Below, piece by piece: positions 31,414-40,226 of a stretch of 64,000 nucleotides of DNA. A program made the translations under genes and the position numbers. Location of the stretch: positions 67,553 through 131,552 of the forward strand of contig NZ_OLMR01000004.1 of assembly GCF_900291955.1 (NCBI RefSeq). Reading direction: 5' to 3'. Under the pieces are notes generated by a model. That model was not told where the DNA came from and searched no databases. It saw only the letters and a list, made by a program, of their open reading frames with translations. Position 1 is the stretch's first letter, and every line of letters starts with the position of its first letter. The stretch comes from Pseudoruminococcus massiliensis (lineage in GTDB: Bacteria > Bacillota > Clostridia > Oscillospirales > Acutalibacteraceae).

Positions 31414-32799
31414 TTAGCACCAAGCCTTTTTTAAAGCATTTATTGCATTGATAATATCCGTTGTGGGAATACCACCGAAGCCTAATTTAAGCTCGGTGGT
31501 ATTTTTTTTGTCAGATTTTAGAGCGGAAAGTCGGACACCTTGATTTTTTGCAAGTGAAAGCATTTCCGCCATAGAGCGGTTTGTATTGAGCGAAAGTATA
31601 AAACATAGAGCAGTTTCTTGAAGTGTGGCTTTTAACTTAAGGTCAGAATCTGCAAAAGTAGTTTCGAGAGCTTGCATAATCAAAGAGCTTTTTTCACGAT
31701 ATAGCTTACGCAAACGGCGAAGTCTGCGTTCAAGTTCGCCTGTTTTGATATATTCGGCAAGTGCAAGCTGTTCAATTTTTGATGAGGTCTGATTATAAAA
31801 GCCGTTTCTTGATTCATAAATTTTGAGCAATTCAGGAGTTAAAACCGCATAGCCTATTCTTACGGACGGCAAGAGCATTTTCGAGAATGAACCTATATAA
31901 ATTACTCTCTCACTATTGGCACTTTGCAGTGCAGGAAATGGTCGGGAGCTATATCTTAGTTCGCCGTTGTAGTCATCTTCTATGATGATTGAATCGGTTT
32001 CTTCCGCCCATTTGAGGAGTTCTTTTCTACGGCTCATACGAACAGGCTGTCCGTTTTTATTGCAAGATGGATTTATAAATAATATGCTTGAGCCGTTTTT
32101 ATAAAGTTCTTCGGGAATGATTCCGTCATTATCGCTTTTAAGCTTATGAATGGAAAATCCACAATCGGCAAAAACTCTTTCGGCGAGTGGAAAACCGTCC
32201 TCCTCCATAGCTGCTGTGCGTGGCTTTATTTCGGAGATAAGTCCGCAAATTATGTATAAAAGTGATTGCGTGCCTGAACCAATTAGAATACGACTTCCGT
32301 CTGTAACAGCACCCCTGATTCCATGACTATAAAGTGCAAGGGCATTTCTTAGTGCAAGCTCTCCCTGTGGGTCACCATAGGAGGCTATGACATTCTCCTT
32401 TTTCAGAACATCTTTTATATGTGAACGCCAAAGCTTTATATCAGTTTCGTTTCGGTCAGCAAGGTCACTTCCGAGGTCATAAAGAATGTTGTCTTTACTC
32501 TCACGATTTATTGGTAAAACGGAGCTTGTATTTTTTATCGTGTTTTTCTGAGGGGCAGATTGGACATAGTATCCTCTCTGTGGAAGGCTCTTTATATAGC
32601 CCTCAATACATAGCTGTTGATAGGCTGATTCTATTGTTGTACGGCTGAGATGTAAATCTTCTGATAATTTACGAATTGAAGGGAGCTTTGCACCGATAGT
32701 AAGGCTACCGTTTTCAACTGCGGAGGATATTTTGTCATATAGCTGTTGATAGAGCGGAATAGTTCCGTTTCGGTCAAGTTCAATGAAATCATAGGTCAT
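31414..32799 (-). CDS. MocR-family transcription regulator (GntR HTH plus aminotransferase domain)
   Basis: The 461-aa protein has an N-terminal winged helix-turn-helix (PLYQQLYDKISSAVENG, KLPSIRKLSEDLHLSRTTIE). A C-terminal fold-type I aminotransferase domain carries the PLP lysine in GSFSKMLLPSVRIGY. MocR proteins such as GabR and PdxR sense vitamin B6 or amino compounds through PLP. No gab, pdx or transporter operon lies next to it, so its target is unknown. It follows the MutS-like gene by 32 bp on the same strand. Confidence 0.92.
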   Translation of the reverse strand: MTYDFIELDRNGTIPLYQQLYDKISSAVENGSLTIGAKLPSIRKLSEDLHLSRTTIESAYQQLCIEGYIKSLPQRGYYVQSAPQKNTIKNTSSVLPINRESKDNILYDLGSDLADRNETDIKLWRSHIKDVLKKENVIASYGDPQGELALRNALALYSHGIRGAVTDGSRILIGSGTQSLLYIICGLISEIKPRTAAMEEDGFPLAERVFADCGFSIHKLKSDNDGIIPEELYKNGSSILFINPSCNKNGQPVRMSRRKELLKWAEETDSIIIEDDYNGELRYSSRPFPALQSANSERVIYIGSFSKMLLPSVRIGYAVLTPELLKIYESRNGFYNQTSSKIEQLALAEYIKTGELERRLRRLRKLYREKSSLIMQALETTFADSDLKLKATLQETALCFILSLNTNRSMAEMLSLAKNQGVRLSALKSDKKNTTELKLGFGGIPTTDIINAINALKKAWC

Positions 32800-32831
32800 A
32801 TTGAAATCTCCGTTTTATAAGTTTTAATAAA

Positions 32832-34526
32832 TTATTTTAATTCTCGGCTCTGCTTTAGCTGTTCAAAGGTTATGCCATATTTTATTGCAATATCTCTTGC
32901 ATAGCTGGCATTTTGCGGTGGAAGCACCTGTACATGAAATGACCTGCGTCCGTTTTCTATGCCTGTAACAATGCTTTCGACACGACTATGTATTTCGGGG
33001 TCGGAATTAAAAGCCTCTAAATTTCTTGCAAGGTCGTGCATATGTGTATTGTAGATTGCACGAACTCCGATATAACACATAAAGCGAACTATATCTCTCG
33101 CAAGATATACACCTTCCTCAACATTGGTTGTGGCAAGGGTTTCGTTCATAAGCACAAGTGTATTTTCAGTTGAATTTTGCATAATCTCAGAAAGTCGGAC
33201 AGATTCTTCACCAAGTCTGCCAAGGTCTACGGTCTTATTTTCATCGGCTGGAAAATGTGTATAAATCGTATCGCAAGGACTGAACCAAAATTCTGATGCT
33301 GGAACAAATATTCCGTGCTGTGCCAGAAGATACATAAGACCGATAGCCTGTGTGAAAGTAGTTTTTCCGCCACGATTAGGACCAGTCATAATGTAGATAC
33401 GGTGTTCCTCATTAAAATCGAGAGAGTTTGTTACTATGTCGATATCTTCACCATTGACAGCTTTTATGGCAAGTTTGAGATTGTATAAACCATCGGTTTG
33501 CAGAACACGCTGTGAGGTTGGCAGAACCTGTGGCTTGCAGATTGGAAGATTGAGATTTTGTATTTTGCGTATCAGTGATGCCCAGCGAATATAGAAAATA
33601 AGCTCAGGCGAAATTGATGTCAGAGAATAACCGCTTATATCGACATACTTGCGGAGAACATCTCGAATATCCTTGACTATTTTCTTGAGAATATTTGATA
33701 CCGATTTTTCCATAGCCGCTGAAAATGGGTCGCCGCCTGTGAGCGATGATTCAATTTGAAGTGTAGAAAGTTCAGCCACATTATTTATGCTCATACCTGT
33801 TAGTGAAGTCTTTTTATTTGTTGCGGCAGGGTGAAAATTCATACTTTCAACTTCTACACCTTCGTGAATTTCAGAGGTTTTCTTTGCAGCAAAATTCATA
33901 AAATTTTTGAGCAATCCTGTATGGGTAAATTCGGCATCATTTAATGATACAACACCAGCCTCCTTTGGGCGAAGAAGATTATCAAGATTTACACCAACAG
34001 TCACACTCTTTAGCTTTTGTGCCTTTGCAAAGGTTTCATCAATATCCTTTTTCAGCTGTGGAAAACCACTGCCATTATATATTTCTGTTACCATAGCATA
34101 AAGCTCTTTTAAACCATCTGATTTGAGGTCGGCTTCGTCCATAGCAAGCTTCATTTGAGTTATACACTGAATATAGTCGTTTACTTCACGAAGTCGGTTA
34201 ATAAGTCCCCATATTGCTGAAACCTCCGTATCTTTTTGCATACGCTTTAGTTCCCATAGGTCGCTTAGCTGTGTTAAAAGATTTTCTAATGTTTCACACA
34301 TTTTGGGGTGGTGTAGCAAGTCATCAAAAATATCTATGCGATATTTTATAACCTTTTCGTCAGATACCATTTGTGATAAAATTCTTTTGATGATTTGCTT
34401 TTCGGATTTTTCTTTTGTTAAAGCATCTAAGAGAAAGTCAAATGATAGGTCATTGCAAGCGGCTTCGTCAAGAACCTTGGCTTCATAGTTACTGCTATTT
34501 GGATATAAAAGGCTAAATTTTTTCAT
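32832..34526 (-). CDS. MutS-like ATPase lacking the mismatch-recognition domain
   Basis: The 564-aa protein matches only the core/lever and ATPase part of MutS. Walker A is GPNRGGKTTF (about 380-390), and the region after it ends YNTHMHDLARN. The Walker B position reads LVLMNETLATT, with Asn where MutS1 has Asp (LDE). Similar MutS-like proteins of Clostridia are known, but their job is unclear. There is no N-terminal mismatch domain and no Smr domain, so it is neither MutS1 nor MutS2. ATG 34526 (MKKFSLL) is the likely start; an in-frame TTG at 34535 is possible. Confidence 0.85.
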   Translation of the reverse strand: MKKFSLLYPNSSNYEAKVLDEAACNDLSFDFLLDALTKEKSEKQIIKRILSQMVSDEKVIKYRIDIFDDLLHHPKMCETLENLLTQLSDLWELKRMQKDTEVSAIWGLINRLREVNDYIQCITQMKLAMDEADLKSDGLKELYAMVTEIYNGSGFPQLKKDIDETFAKAQKLKSVTVGVNLDNLLRPKEAGVVSLNDAEFTHTGLLKNFMNFAAKKTSEIHEGVEVESMNFHPAATNKKTSLTGMSINNVAELSTLQIESSLTGGDPFSAAMEKSVSNILKKIVKDIRDVLRKYVDISGYSLTSISPELIFYIRWASLIRKIQNLNLPICKPQVLPTSQRVLQTDGLYNLKLAIKAVNGEDIDIVTNSLDFNEEHRIYIMTGPNRGGKTTFTQAIGLMYLLAQHGIFVPASEFWFSPCDTIYTHFPADENKTVDLGRLGEESVRLSEIMQNSTENTLVLMNETLATTNVEEGVYLARDIVRFMCYIGVRAIYNTHMHDLARNLEAFNSDPEIHSRVESIVTGIENGRRSFHVQVLPPQNASYARDIAIKYGITFEQLKQSRELK

Positions 34527-34563
34527 AATTAACAAACTCGCTTCACTTTATTATATATAAAAT

Positions 34564-34592
34564 ATTCTACTACTTTAAAGAAAAATTGTCAA
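34564..34592 (-). promoter_or_regulatory. sigma-A promoter of the MutS-like gene
   Basis: On the minus strand: TTGACA (34592-34587), a 17-bp spacer and TAGAAT (34569-34564). The -35 box overlaps the left arm of a 9-bp dyad GTCAAATAT (34588-34596) / ATATTTGAC (34612-34620). Confidence 0.75.
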
Positions 34593-34615
34593 ATATGCTA
34601 ATATAGTTGGTATAT

Positions 34616-34645
34616 TTGACGGAAAAAATAGTTTAATTATATAAA
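34616..34645 (+). promoter_or_regulatory. Plus-strand promoter with no proper gene behind it
   Basis: TTGACG (34616-34621), an 18-bp spacer and TATAAA (34640-34645). The -35 box overlaps the right arm of the same dyad. Downstream lie AAGGAGG (34684-34690) and a 12-codon TTG frame (34699-34734). The transcript would then run antisense into the MATE gene. Confidence 0.5.
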
Positions 34646-34753
34646 TAAAGATGCTTTGATTTATAATGAGTAATAATTAACACAAGGAGGTTTAAAAATT
34701 GCTTTTGGATATTAGCTTTATCTATGGCTCTTAGCTGTGATTTTTGTTTTAGC

Positions 34754-36151
34754 TTAAATATGTACAGGACATGGAGTTAAGACTTTTATCTTTTTATTAT
34801 AGGTTCGTTTCATAAATATACAAGCTATTCCAGTTGAGACTGCCTCAGCGATTAAAAATGTATACCAGACAAGGTCTGTGCTTGTATTTGAATTTTTGAT
34901 AATTTCTACGAATATCCATGCAACAGGCAAGACTAATATAAGCTGACGGAAAATTGATACAACTAAGGATTCTGTACCGCTTTCGAGAGCTTGAAAGATT
35001 CCTTGAAAGGCAATATTTGCACCGGCAAAAACAAAGCTTACAGAAATTATTCTCATAGCACTTAAACAAAGAGATTTTGTGTCGCCTGAAAGACCAAATA
35101 TTTCCGCAAATGGTTCTGCGAAAAGCTCAAGTAAAAGTGTTCCGATAAGCATAATTGAAATTGTATAAATCATACCGAATTTGATGCCGTCTTGTATTCT
35201 TTCTTTACTTTTCATACCATGATTAAAGGATATAATTGGTGTGATTGCATCTCTTAATCCGAATGCGGCAAAGAGCATAAATTGTTGAATTTTGTAGAAA
35301 AGTCCATATGCAGTTACGGCAGCTTCACTGAGTATGCCAAGTATAATATTAAGTCCATAGGTCATAACAGACATAAGTGCCTGTGCTATTATTGCTGGCA
35401 AACCGATAGCATAAATTTCTTTGATAATCTGCCACGATGGTTTGATATACTTAGCTTTATTTGAGATTTCCTTATTTACTTTGATGTGGAAAATCAAGGC
35501 AACTATGCACGAAACGCACTGACCTATAACAGTTGCGTATGCAGCACCCTTTACACCCATTTCTGGAAAACTAAGTAAACCATATATCATTATTGGGTCG
35601 AGAACAATATTTACAATAGCACCTGAAATCTGTGCAATGGTTGAAAACATTGAGCGACCTGTTGCTTGAAGAAGTTTCTCGAAAATTGAGAAAAATACGA
35701 TGCCAAATGAGATTATACAACAAATGTTCAGATAGTCAATCGCCATATTTTGAATTAGTTTATTAGATGTTTGTGAGCAGATGTATGCACGAACACCTGT
35801 TAAGCCAAAGATTATATAGGCGACACAAATTATTATAGCAAGGAAAAATGAATTTCCTGCAACACGGTTGACTTTTTCACTATCACGCTGACCAAGTGCC
35901 TTTGATAAGAGTGCATTAGTGCCTACACCTGTACCAATACTTATTGCCACCATAAGCATTTGTACAGGGAATGCAAGGGTTAAGGCATTCAGGGTCGCCT
36001 CACCATCGTGTGACATATTAGATACGAAAGCACTATCAACAATGTTATAAACTGCTTGAAGAACCATAGATAAAATCATAGGTACACCCATAGTTATGAG
36101 TAGTTTATTGACTGGAACAATTTCCATTTTGTTCATTTTTGTTTTTTCCAT
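34754..36151 (-). CDS. MATE-family multidrug/sodium exporter
   Basis: The 465-aa protein is an inner-membrane transporter with about 12 hydrophobic segments in two related halves. The first has PMILSMVLQAVYNIVDSAFV; the second has GLPAIIAQALMSVMTYGLN. MATE proteins exchange cations for drugs or metabolites. AAAGGA lies about 12 nt upstream of ATG 36151. Substrate cannot be read from sequence. Confidence 0.92.
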   Translation of the reverse strand: MEKTKMNKMEIVPVNKLLITMGVPMILSMVLQAVYNIVDSAFVSNMSHDGEATLNALTLAFPVQMLMVAISIGTGVGTNALLSKALGQRDSEKVNRVAGNSFFLAIIICVAYIIFGLTGVRAYICSQTSNKLIQNMAIDYLNICCIISFGIVFFSIFEKLLQATGRSMFSTIAQISGAIVNIVLDPIMIYGLLSFPEMGVKGAAYATVIGQCVSCIVALIFHIKVNKEISNKAKYIKPSWQIIKEIYAIGLPAIIAQALMSVMTYGLNIILGILSEAAVTAYGLFYKIQQFMLFAAFGLRDAITPIISFNHGMKSKERIQDGIKFGMIYTISIMLIGTLLLELFAEPFAEIFGLSGDTKSLCLSAMRIISVSFVFAGANIAFQGIFQALESGTESLVVSIFRQLILVLPVAWIFVEIIKNSNTSTDLVWYTFLIAEAVSTGIACIFMKRTYNKKIKVLTPCPVHI

Positions 36152-36191
36152 AGGTTAAAATCTTCCTTTCTCAGAACTTGTAATTTTTTGC

Positions 36192-36230
36192 AAAAAAAGA
36201 GCGTAAATCCAATTCCTGGATTTACGCTCT
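36192..36230 (-). terminator. Intrinsic terminator of the acetyltransferase gene
   Basis: A 14-bp perfect stem (36198-36211 with 36217-36230) and a 5-nt loop. On the minus strand it is followed by CTTTTTTTG. It lies between the acetyltransferase and MATE genes. Confidence 0.92.
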
Positions 36231-36288
36231 TGCTACTCGGCGACTATAATTATATCAGAATTTTTTTGAGAATGTCAAGGCGAAATTT

Positions 36289-36876
36289 TCACAAACTTCT
36301 TTTATATTTATTCCTATCAGCTTCGGTAATTTTTCTTATTACACGACAAGGATTTCCAGCAGCAATAACACCCGAAGGAATATCCTTAGTTACAACACTT
36401 CCTCCGCCAATAATGGTATTATCTCCTATAGTAACACCAGGCATAACGCAGACGCTTCCACCAATCCATACATTATTGCCTACAGTAATTGGCAGAGCAA
36501 TTTCAAAGCCTTCATTTCTTTGTTCTGCATCAAGAGCGTGTCCGGCTGTATAAAAGCCACAGTTTGGTGCAACAAAGCAGTTATCGCCAAATGTGACCTT
36601 GCCTGGGTCAAGAATGACGAGATTATGGTTCGAATAGAAATTTTCACCAATCTCGATATTATAGCCATAATCGCACCAAAACGATTGCTCTATCCAGAAA
36701 TTTTCGCCTGTCTTGCCAAGAATTTTTTTAAGGAGAGCTTTTCTTTCTTCTGATTGTGATGGCATAAGTCTGTTATATTCAGCACATAAGTTTTTGCAAC
36801 GCATAAGTTCAGATTTCAATTCTTCTTCAGTACTTTTATAGAGCAGACCAGCTTGAGCCTTTTCTTTTTCTGTCAT
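36289..36876 (-). CDS. Maltose/galactoside O-acetyltransferase-type hexapeptide enzyme
   Basis: The 195-aa protein has the LacA/Maa/NodL layout. An N-terminal helical cap (ERKALLKKILG) comes first, then a left-handed beta-helix of hexapeptide repeats with the catalytic His in FYTAGHALD. It ends in the GNPCRVIRKI motif. These enzymes transfer acetyl from acetyl-CoA to sugars, probably for detoxifying excess sugars. The exact acceptor is unknown. Confidence 0.92.
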   Translation of the reverse strand: MTEKEKAQAGLLYKSTEEELKSELMRCKNLCAEYNRLMPSQSEERKALLKKILGKTGENFWIEQSFWCDYGYNIEIGENFYSNHNLVILDPGKVTFGDNCFVAPNCGFYTAGHALDAEQRNEGFEIALPITVGNNVWIGGSVCVMPGVTIGDNTIIGGGSVVTKDIPSGVIAAGNPCRVIRKITEADRNKYKRSL

Positions 36877-36983
36877 AATAAATCAACCTCCGTTATTGAA
36901 AATCTTATAGTATTAATTTAGTGCTTATTATATCTTTTTATGTAGTTTTCGTCAATTAGTCAATTATAAAATTTTTGATTTAG

Positions 36984-37012
36984 TTGACATATTTAATGAA
37001 TAAATGTATAAT
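36984..37012 (+). promoter_or_regulatory. Consensus sigma-A promoter of the antisense RNA
   Basis: A perfect TTGACA (36984-36989), a 17-bp spacer and a perfect TATAAT (37007-37012). The predicted start is near 37019. Confidence 0.85.
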
Positions 37013-37018
37013 ATAAGC

Positions 37019-37106
37019 AATGAGAGTATACCAACACACGGTCGCTCCTAGACAGCTTTATATAATAATCAATAACCGTTCTGGTGGAGCAGGACGGTTA
37101 TTTCCT
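37019..37106 (+). ncRNA. Small antisense RNA of a type I toxin-antitoxin-like locus
   Basis: The transcript would be ~85-90 nt, from a consensus promoter to a 13-bp terminator stem (37071-37083 / 37090-37102) followed by TCCTTTT. The right arm overlaps the 3' end of the convergent toxin frame. Its loop and right arm contain GGAGCAGGA (37086-37094). This is complementary to TCCTGCTCC in the toxin mRNA leader (minus strand of 37228-37236), giving a second pairing site near the toxin ribosome binding site. Its 5' leader GAGTATACCAACACA is nearly the same as that of the toxin mRNA. Confidence 0.65.
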
Positions 37107-37208
37107 TTTATTGCTAAAAAGTGCTATGATTGCAACAATAAATGTTCCAACATTTGCAAATGCTATGATAAGCTGAATTAGCTCAGACTATGTCACATAG
37201 TTTTCCAT
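37098..37208 (-). pseudogene. Holin-like type I toxin frame with an amber stop at codon 7
   Basis: The frame reads MENYVT, then TAG, then SELIQLIIAFANVGTFIVAI ending in ALFSNKRK. One hydrophobic helix and a basic tail are typical of small holin-like toxins of Firmicutes. As I recall that family, a V-T-Y-S-E-L start is common, so TAG (37190-37188) would replace Tyr. There is no ATG, GTG or TTG after the stop. GGGGGTG sits just upstream, and the leader can fold CTCCCA-GAAA-TGGGGG, hiding that site. Without readthrough the gene is dead. Confidence 0.65.
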
Positions 37209-37272
37209 AGCAACACCCCCATTTCTGGGAGCAGGATTGACCGTCATCTGTGTTGATATACTCTGTTTTTAC

Positions 37273-37301
37273 ATTGTACAATTTTAGATAATTTTCGTCA
37301 A
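37273..37301 (-). promoter_or_regulatory. sigma-A promoter of the toxin mRNA
   Basis: On the minus strand: TTGACG (37301-37296), a 17-bp spacer and TACAAT (37278-37273), about 65 bp before the toxin ATG. Confidence 0.75.
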
Positions 37302-37322
37302 TTATAAATTTTAAAAAAGCAA

Positions 37323-37352
37323 AGAGGACACCTCGTTTTCGGAGTGTCCTCT
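37323..37352. terminator. Terminator of glycogen phosphorylase, possibly bidirectional
   Basis: A 9-bp stem AGAGGACAC (37323-37331) / GTGTCCTCT (37344-37352). T-rich runs lie on both sides when read on the respective strand. Confidence 0.85.
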
Positions 37353-37394
37353 CGTTTTATTTTAAGGAATGAAAATGATTTGTTTTTTAATCAA

Positions 37395-39803
37395 TTAAAG
37401 CTCAACTGGTGTAGCTTTCCAAATTGTATTAGCGTAATCTCTGATTGAACGGTCAGCTGCAAAGCGTCCTGCCTGAGCTATATTGACAAGCGACATATGG
37501 TTCCAGTGCATTGGGTCAGCATAGAGAGCAGATGCGTTTTGCTGTGCAATAGAATAATCTGAGAAATCTGCAAGAACCATATATGGGTCCTTATTTCTGA
37601 GAGATTCTGCAATATCGTGGAACTTTCCACTGAACTCTCTTTCAATGTAATTGATAATATCCATAATCTCACGGCTATTATTATAATACTCCTGAGGATT
37701 ATAACCACGATGCTTGAGAGCATTAACTTCAGATGTTGTCATACCAAAGAGAATAATGTTATCATCGCCGACAGATTCGTGAATTTCTACATTAGCACCA
37801 TCAAGTGTGCCAAGTGTAACAGCACCGTTAATCATAAACTTCATATTACTTGTGCCAGAGGCCTCTGTGCCTGCAAGGGAAATCTGTTCACTGATTTCTG
37901 CTGATGGAATGAGCTTTTCTGCAACAGATACACGATAATCTTCAAGATAAACAACCTTGAGCTTTTTATTGACATCAGGGTCATTGTTGATTCGGTTGCC
38001 AAGCTCTACAATAAACTGAATAATCTGCTTTGCAAAGTAGTAACCAGGAGCAGCCTTAGCACCGAAAATATAAGTCTTAGGTGTAAATTCTGCATTTGGA
38101 TTTGCTTTGAGCCAAAGGTATGTGCTAAGAATATGAATAGCATTAAGATGCTGACGCTTATACTCGTGCAAACGCTTAACCTGTACATCAAAGATAGAAT
38201 CAGGGTCAACAATAATTCCGTTATTAGTCTGTATATACTCAGCCATTTTTACCTTATTTGCTTTCTTGATTTTTGCAAGTTGTTTTAGAACGCTTTCATC
38301 GTCCTTATACTTCATAAGTCCCTGAAGAGCGGAAGCGTCTGTGATAAACTTATCTCCGATAAGGTCAAGGATAAGGTTAGAAAGCCCAGGGTTAGACTGA
38401 TTGAGCCAGCGTCTATGAGCAATACCGTTAGTAACATTTTTGAATTTCTCTGGTGTAACCTTATAGAAATCTGAGAATACAGACTCTTTGAGGATTTCAC
38501 TGTGGAGCTTAGAAACACCATTTACAGAATGACCTGCGATAACAGCAAGGTTAGCCATCTTAACTATGCCGTCATTGATAACAGCCATTCTTGCAATTTG
38601 TGAGCCATCAATGCCTTTTTCATGCATTTCAGCACAGAAGCGTTTGTTGATTTCTTCAATAATCTGATATATTCTTGGGAGCTTTCTTGCAAACATATCG
38701 ACCTGCCAGCACTCAAGAGCCTCTGCCATAACTGTATGGTTTGTATATGCAATAGAGCGTGTAACAATATCCCATGCACTATCCCATGAATATCCACACT
38801 CATCAAGGAGTATACGCATAAGTTCAGGAATAGCAAGAACAGGGTGTGTATCATTAAGGTGAATAGCAACAAGCTCTGGAAAGTTATCAAGAGTGCCATA
38901 TATTCTTAGATGTCTTCTGACAATATCCTGAATTGTAGCAGAAACAAGAAAATACTGCTGATTAAGTCTGAGACTCTTGCCTTCTGCGTGGTTATCTTCA
39001 GGATAAAGAACCTTTGTGATAACTTCTGCCATAGCGTTTTGTTCCATAGCACGAATATATTCGCCACCATTGAAAAGCTTCATATCGAAATCGTTGGACT
39101 TAGCAGCCCAAAGTCTTAGTCGGGAAACACCCTTTCCGCCATAGCCTGCAACCATCATATCATAAGGAACAGCCTCAATAGCTGTTGCGTCAACATGATT
39201 AACACTGTGGTAGCCATCTGCCCAGTTTTCTTCGATTCTGCCATCAAAGAGAACCTTTACGCTCTTTTCAGGATGAGATTGAAGCCATACTTGTCCGCCT
39301 GGAAGCCAACGGTCAGGAAGCTCTGTCTGCCAGCCATCAACGAGTTTTTGACGGAAAATACCAAATTCATAGCGAAGTGAATATCCCATAGCAGGATAAT
39401 CCTGTGTTGCAAGACCATCAAGAAAGCAAGCTGCAAGACGACCGAGACCACCATTGCCAAGACCTGCATCAGGCTCTTGCTCATATATATTCTCAATCTT
39501 GATATTGAGTCCCTGCAAAGCCTTTGTCATAACATCAGTAAGACCAAGGTTATAGAGAGTATTTTTGAGAGAACGACCCATAAGGAACTCCATACAGAGA
39601 TAGTAAACAGTCTTTTTATTTTGAGCTTCAGCGGCATTTGTAAATGTTGCATATTCGTGGCTCATCATATCTCTAAGAATGAGAGCAATTGCTTTGTAGT
39701 AATGCTCGTCAGTAGCTTCGGTAGGAATTACTCCGAAGTTGTGTGAAAGCTTAGAAACAATCATATCACGAGCTTCACTTGGTGTAAGAGTTTTTTTCAT
39801 CAT
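37395..39803 (-). CDS. glgP: Glycogen/starch phosphorylase
   Basis: GlgP releases glucose 1-phosphate from alpha-1,4-glucans using PLP and phosphate. The 802-aa length is normal for the family. Motifs include YEQEPDAGLGNGGLGRLAAC near the start and the PLP lysine region EASGTSNMKFMINGA. GGAGGG stands 8 nt before the double ATG at 39803. It is monocistronic, with its own promoter and terminator. No other glycogen gene lies in the window. Confidence 0.97.
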   Translation of the reverse strand: MMKKTLTPSEARDMIVSKLSHNFGVIPTEATDEHYYKAIALILRDMMSHEYATFTNAAEAQNKKTVYYLCMEFLMGRSLKNTLYNLGLTDVMTKALQGLNIKIENIYEQEPDAGLGNGGLGRLAACFLDGLATQDYPAMGYSLRYEFGIFRQKLVDGWQTELPDRWLPGGQVWLQSHPEKSVKVLFDGRIEENWADGYHSVNHVDATAIEAVPYDMMVAGYGGKGVSRLRLWAAKSNDFDMKLFNGGEYIRAMEQNAMAEVITKVLYPEDNHAEGKSLRLNQQYFLVSATIQDIVRRHLRIYGTLDNFPELVAIHLNDTHPVLAIPELMRILLDECGYSWDSAWDIVTRSIAYTNHTVMAEALECWQVDMFARKLPRIYQIIEEINKRFCAEMHEKGIDGSQIARMAVINDGIVKMANLAVIAGHSVNGVSKLHSEILKESVFSDFYKVTPEKFKNVTNGIAHRRWLNQSNPGLSNLILDLIGDKFITDASALQGLMKYKDDESVLKQLAKIKKANKVKMAEYIQTNNGIIVDPDSIFDVQVKRLHEYKRQHLNAIHILSTYLWLKANPNAEFTPKTYIFGAKAAPGYYFAKQIIQFIVELGNRINNDPDVNKKLKVVYLEDYRVSVAEKLIPSAEISEQISLAGTEASGTSNMKFMINGAVTLGTLDGANVEIHESVGDDNIILFGMTTSEVNALKHRGYNPQEYYNNSREIMDIINYIEREFSGKFHDIAESLRNKDPYMVLADFSDYSIAQQNASALYADPMHWNHMSLVNIAQAGRFAADRSIRDYANTIWKATPVEL

Positions 39804-39857
39804 AATAATATCCCTCCAAAAAATAATGCGTATGATGTGGAAAATAACTTAGGTATA

Positions 39858-39886
39858 ATTATATACTATTTTCGGTATAATTTCAA
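39858..39886 (-). promoter_or_regulatory. sigma-A promoter of glgP
   Basis: On the minus strand: TTGAAA (39886-39881), a 17-bp spacer and TATAAT (39863-39858). Confidence 0.7.
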
Positions 39887-40211
39887 TAAAATTTGTCAAA
39901 TTTACTTAAAAATTATTTTTAGTTAATAATTGCTATACTTATGAGATGAATTTGTGAATATATGAATTTGAATTTTAATGAAAATATTGGCTATATTATG
40001 AGATAATTTAAATATAAAAAATACTAATTATATCGGGAAAATTTATAAATTAAAGATTTTTAAAATTGAAGAAAAATTTCTGACATTTTCTTAATTATAA
40101 GCTTTATAATTCGACAAAAATGTATTATAATAGATTTGATTAGGCGGTTGAAAAATTTCGCCATAAGAATTATATAATTTAGTAAGACTTTCCCCAAAAT
40201 AATAAATTGAA
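39887..40211. other. AT-rich divergent spacer between glgP and zapA
   Basis: About 325 bp of very AT-rich DNA. A TATAAT at 40126-40131 with a weak TTTATA 17 bp upstream may be the zapA promoter. No gene or long repeat seen. Confidence 0.5.
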
Positions 40212-40226
40212 ATGGAGGAATTTGAA

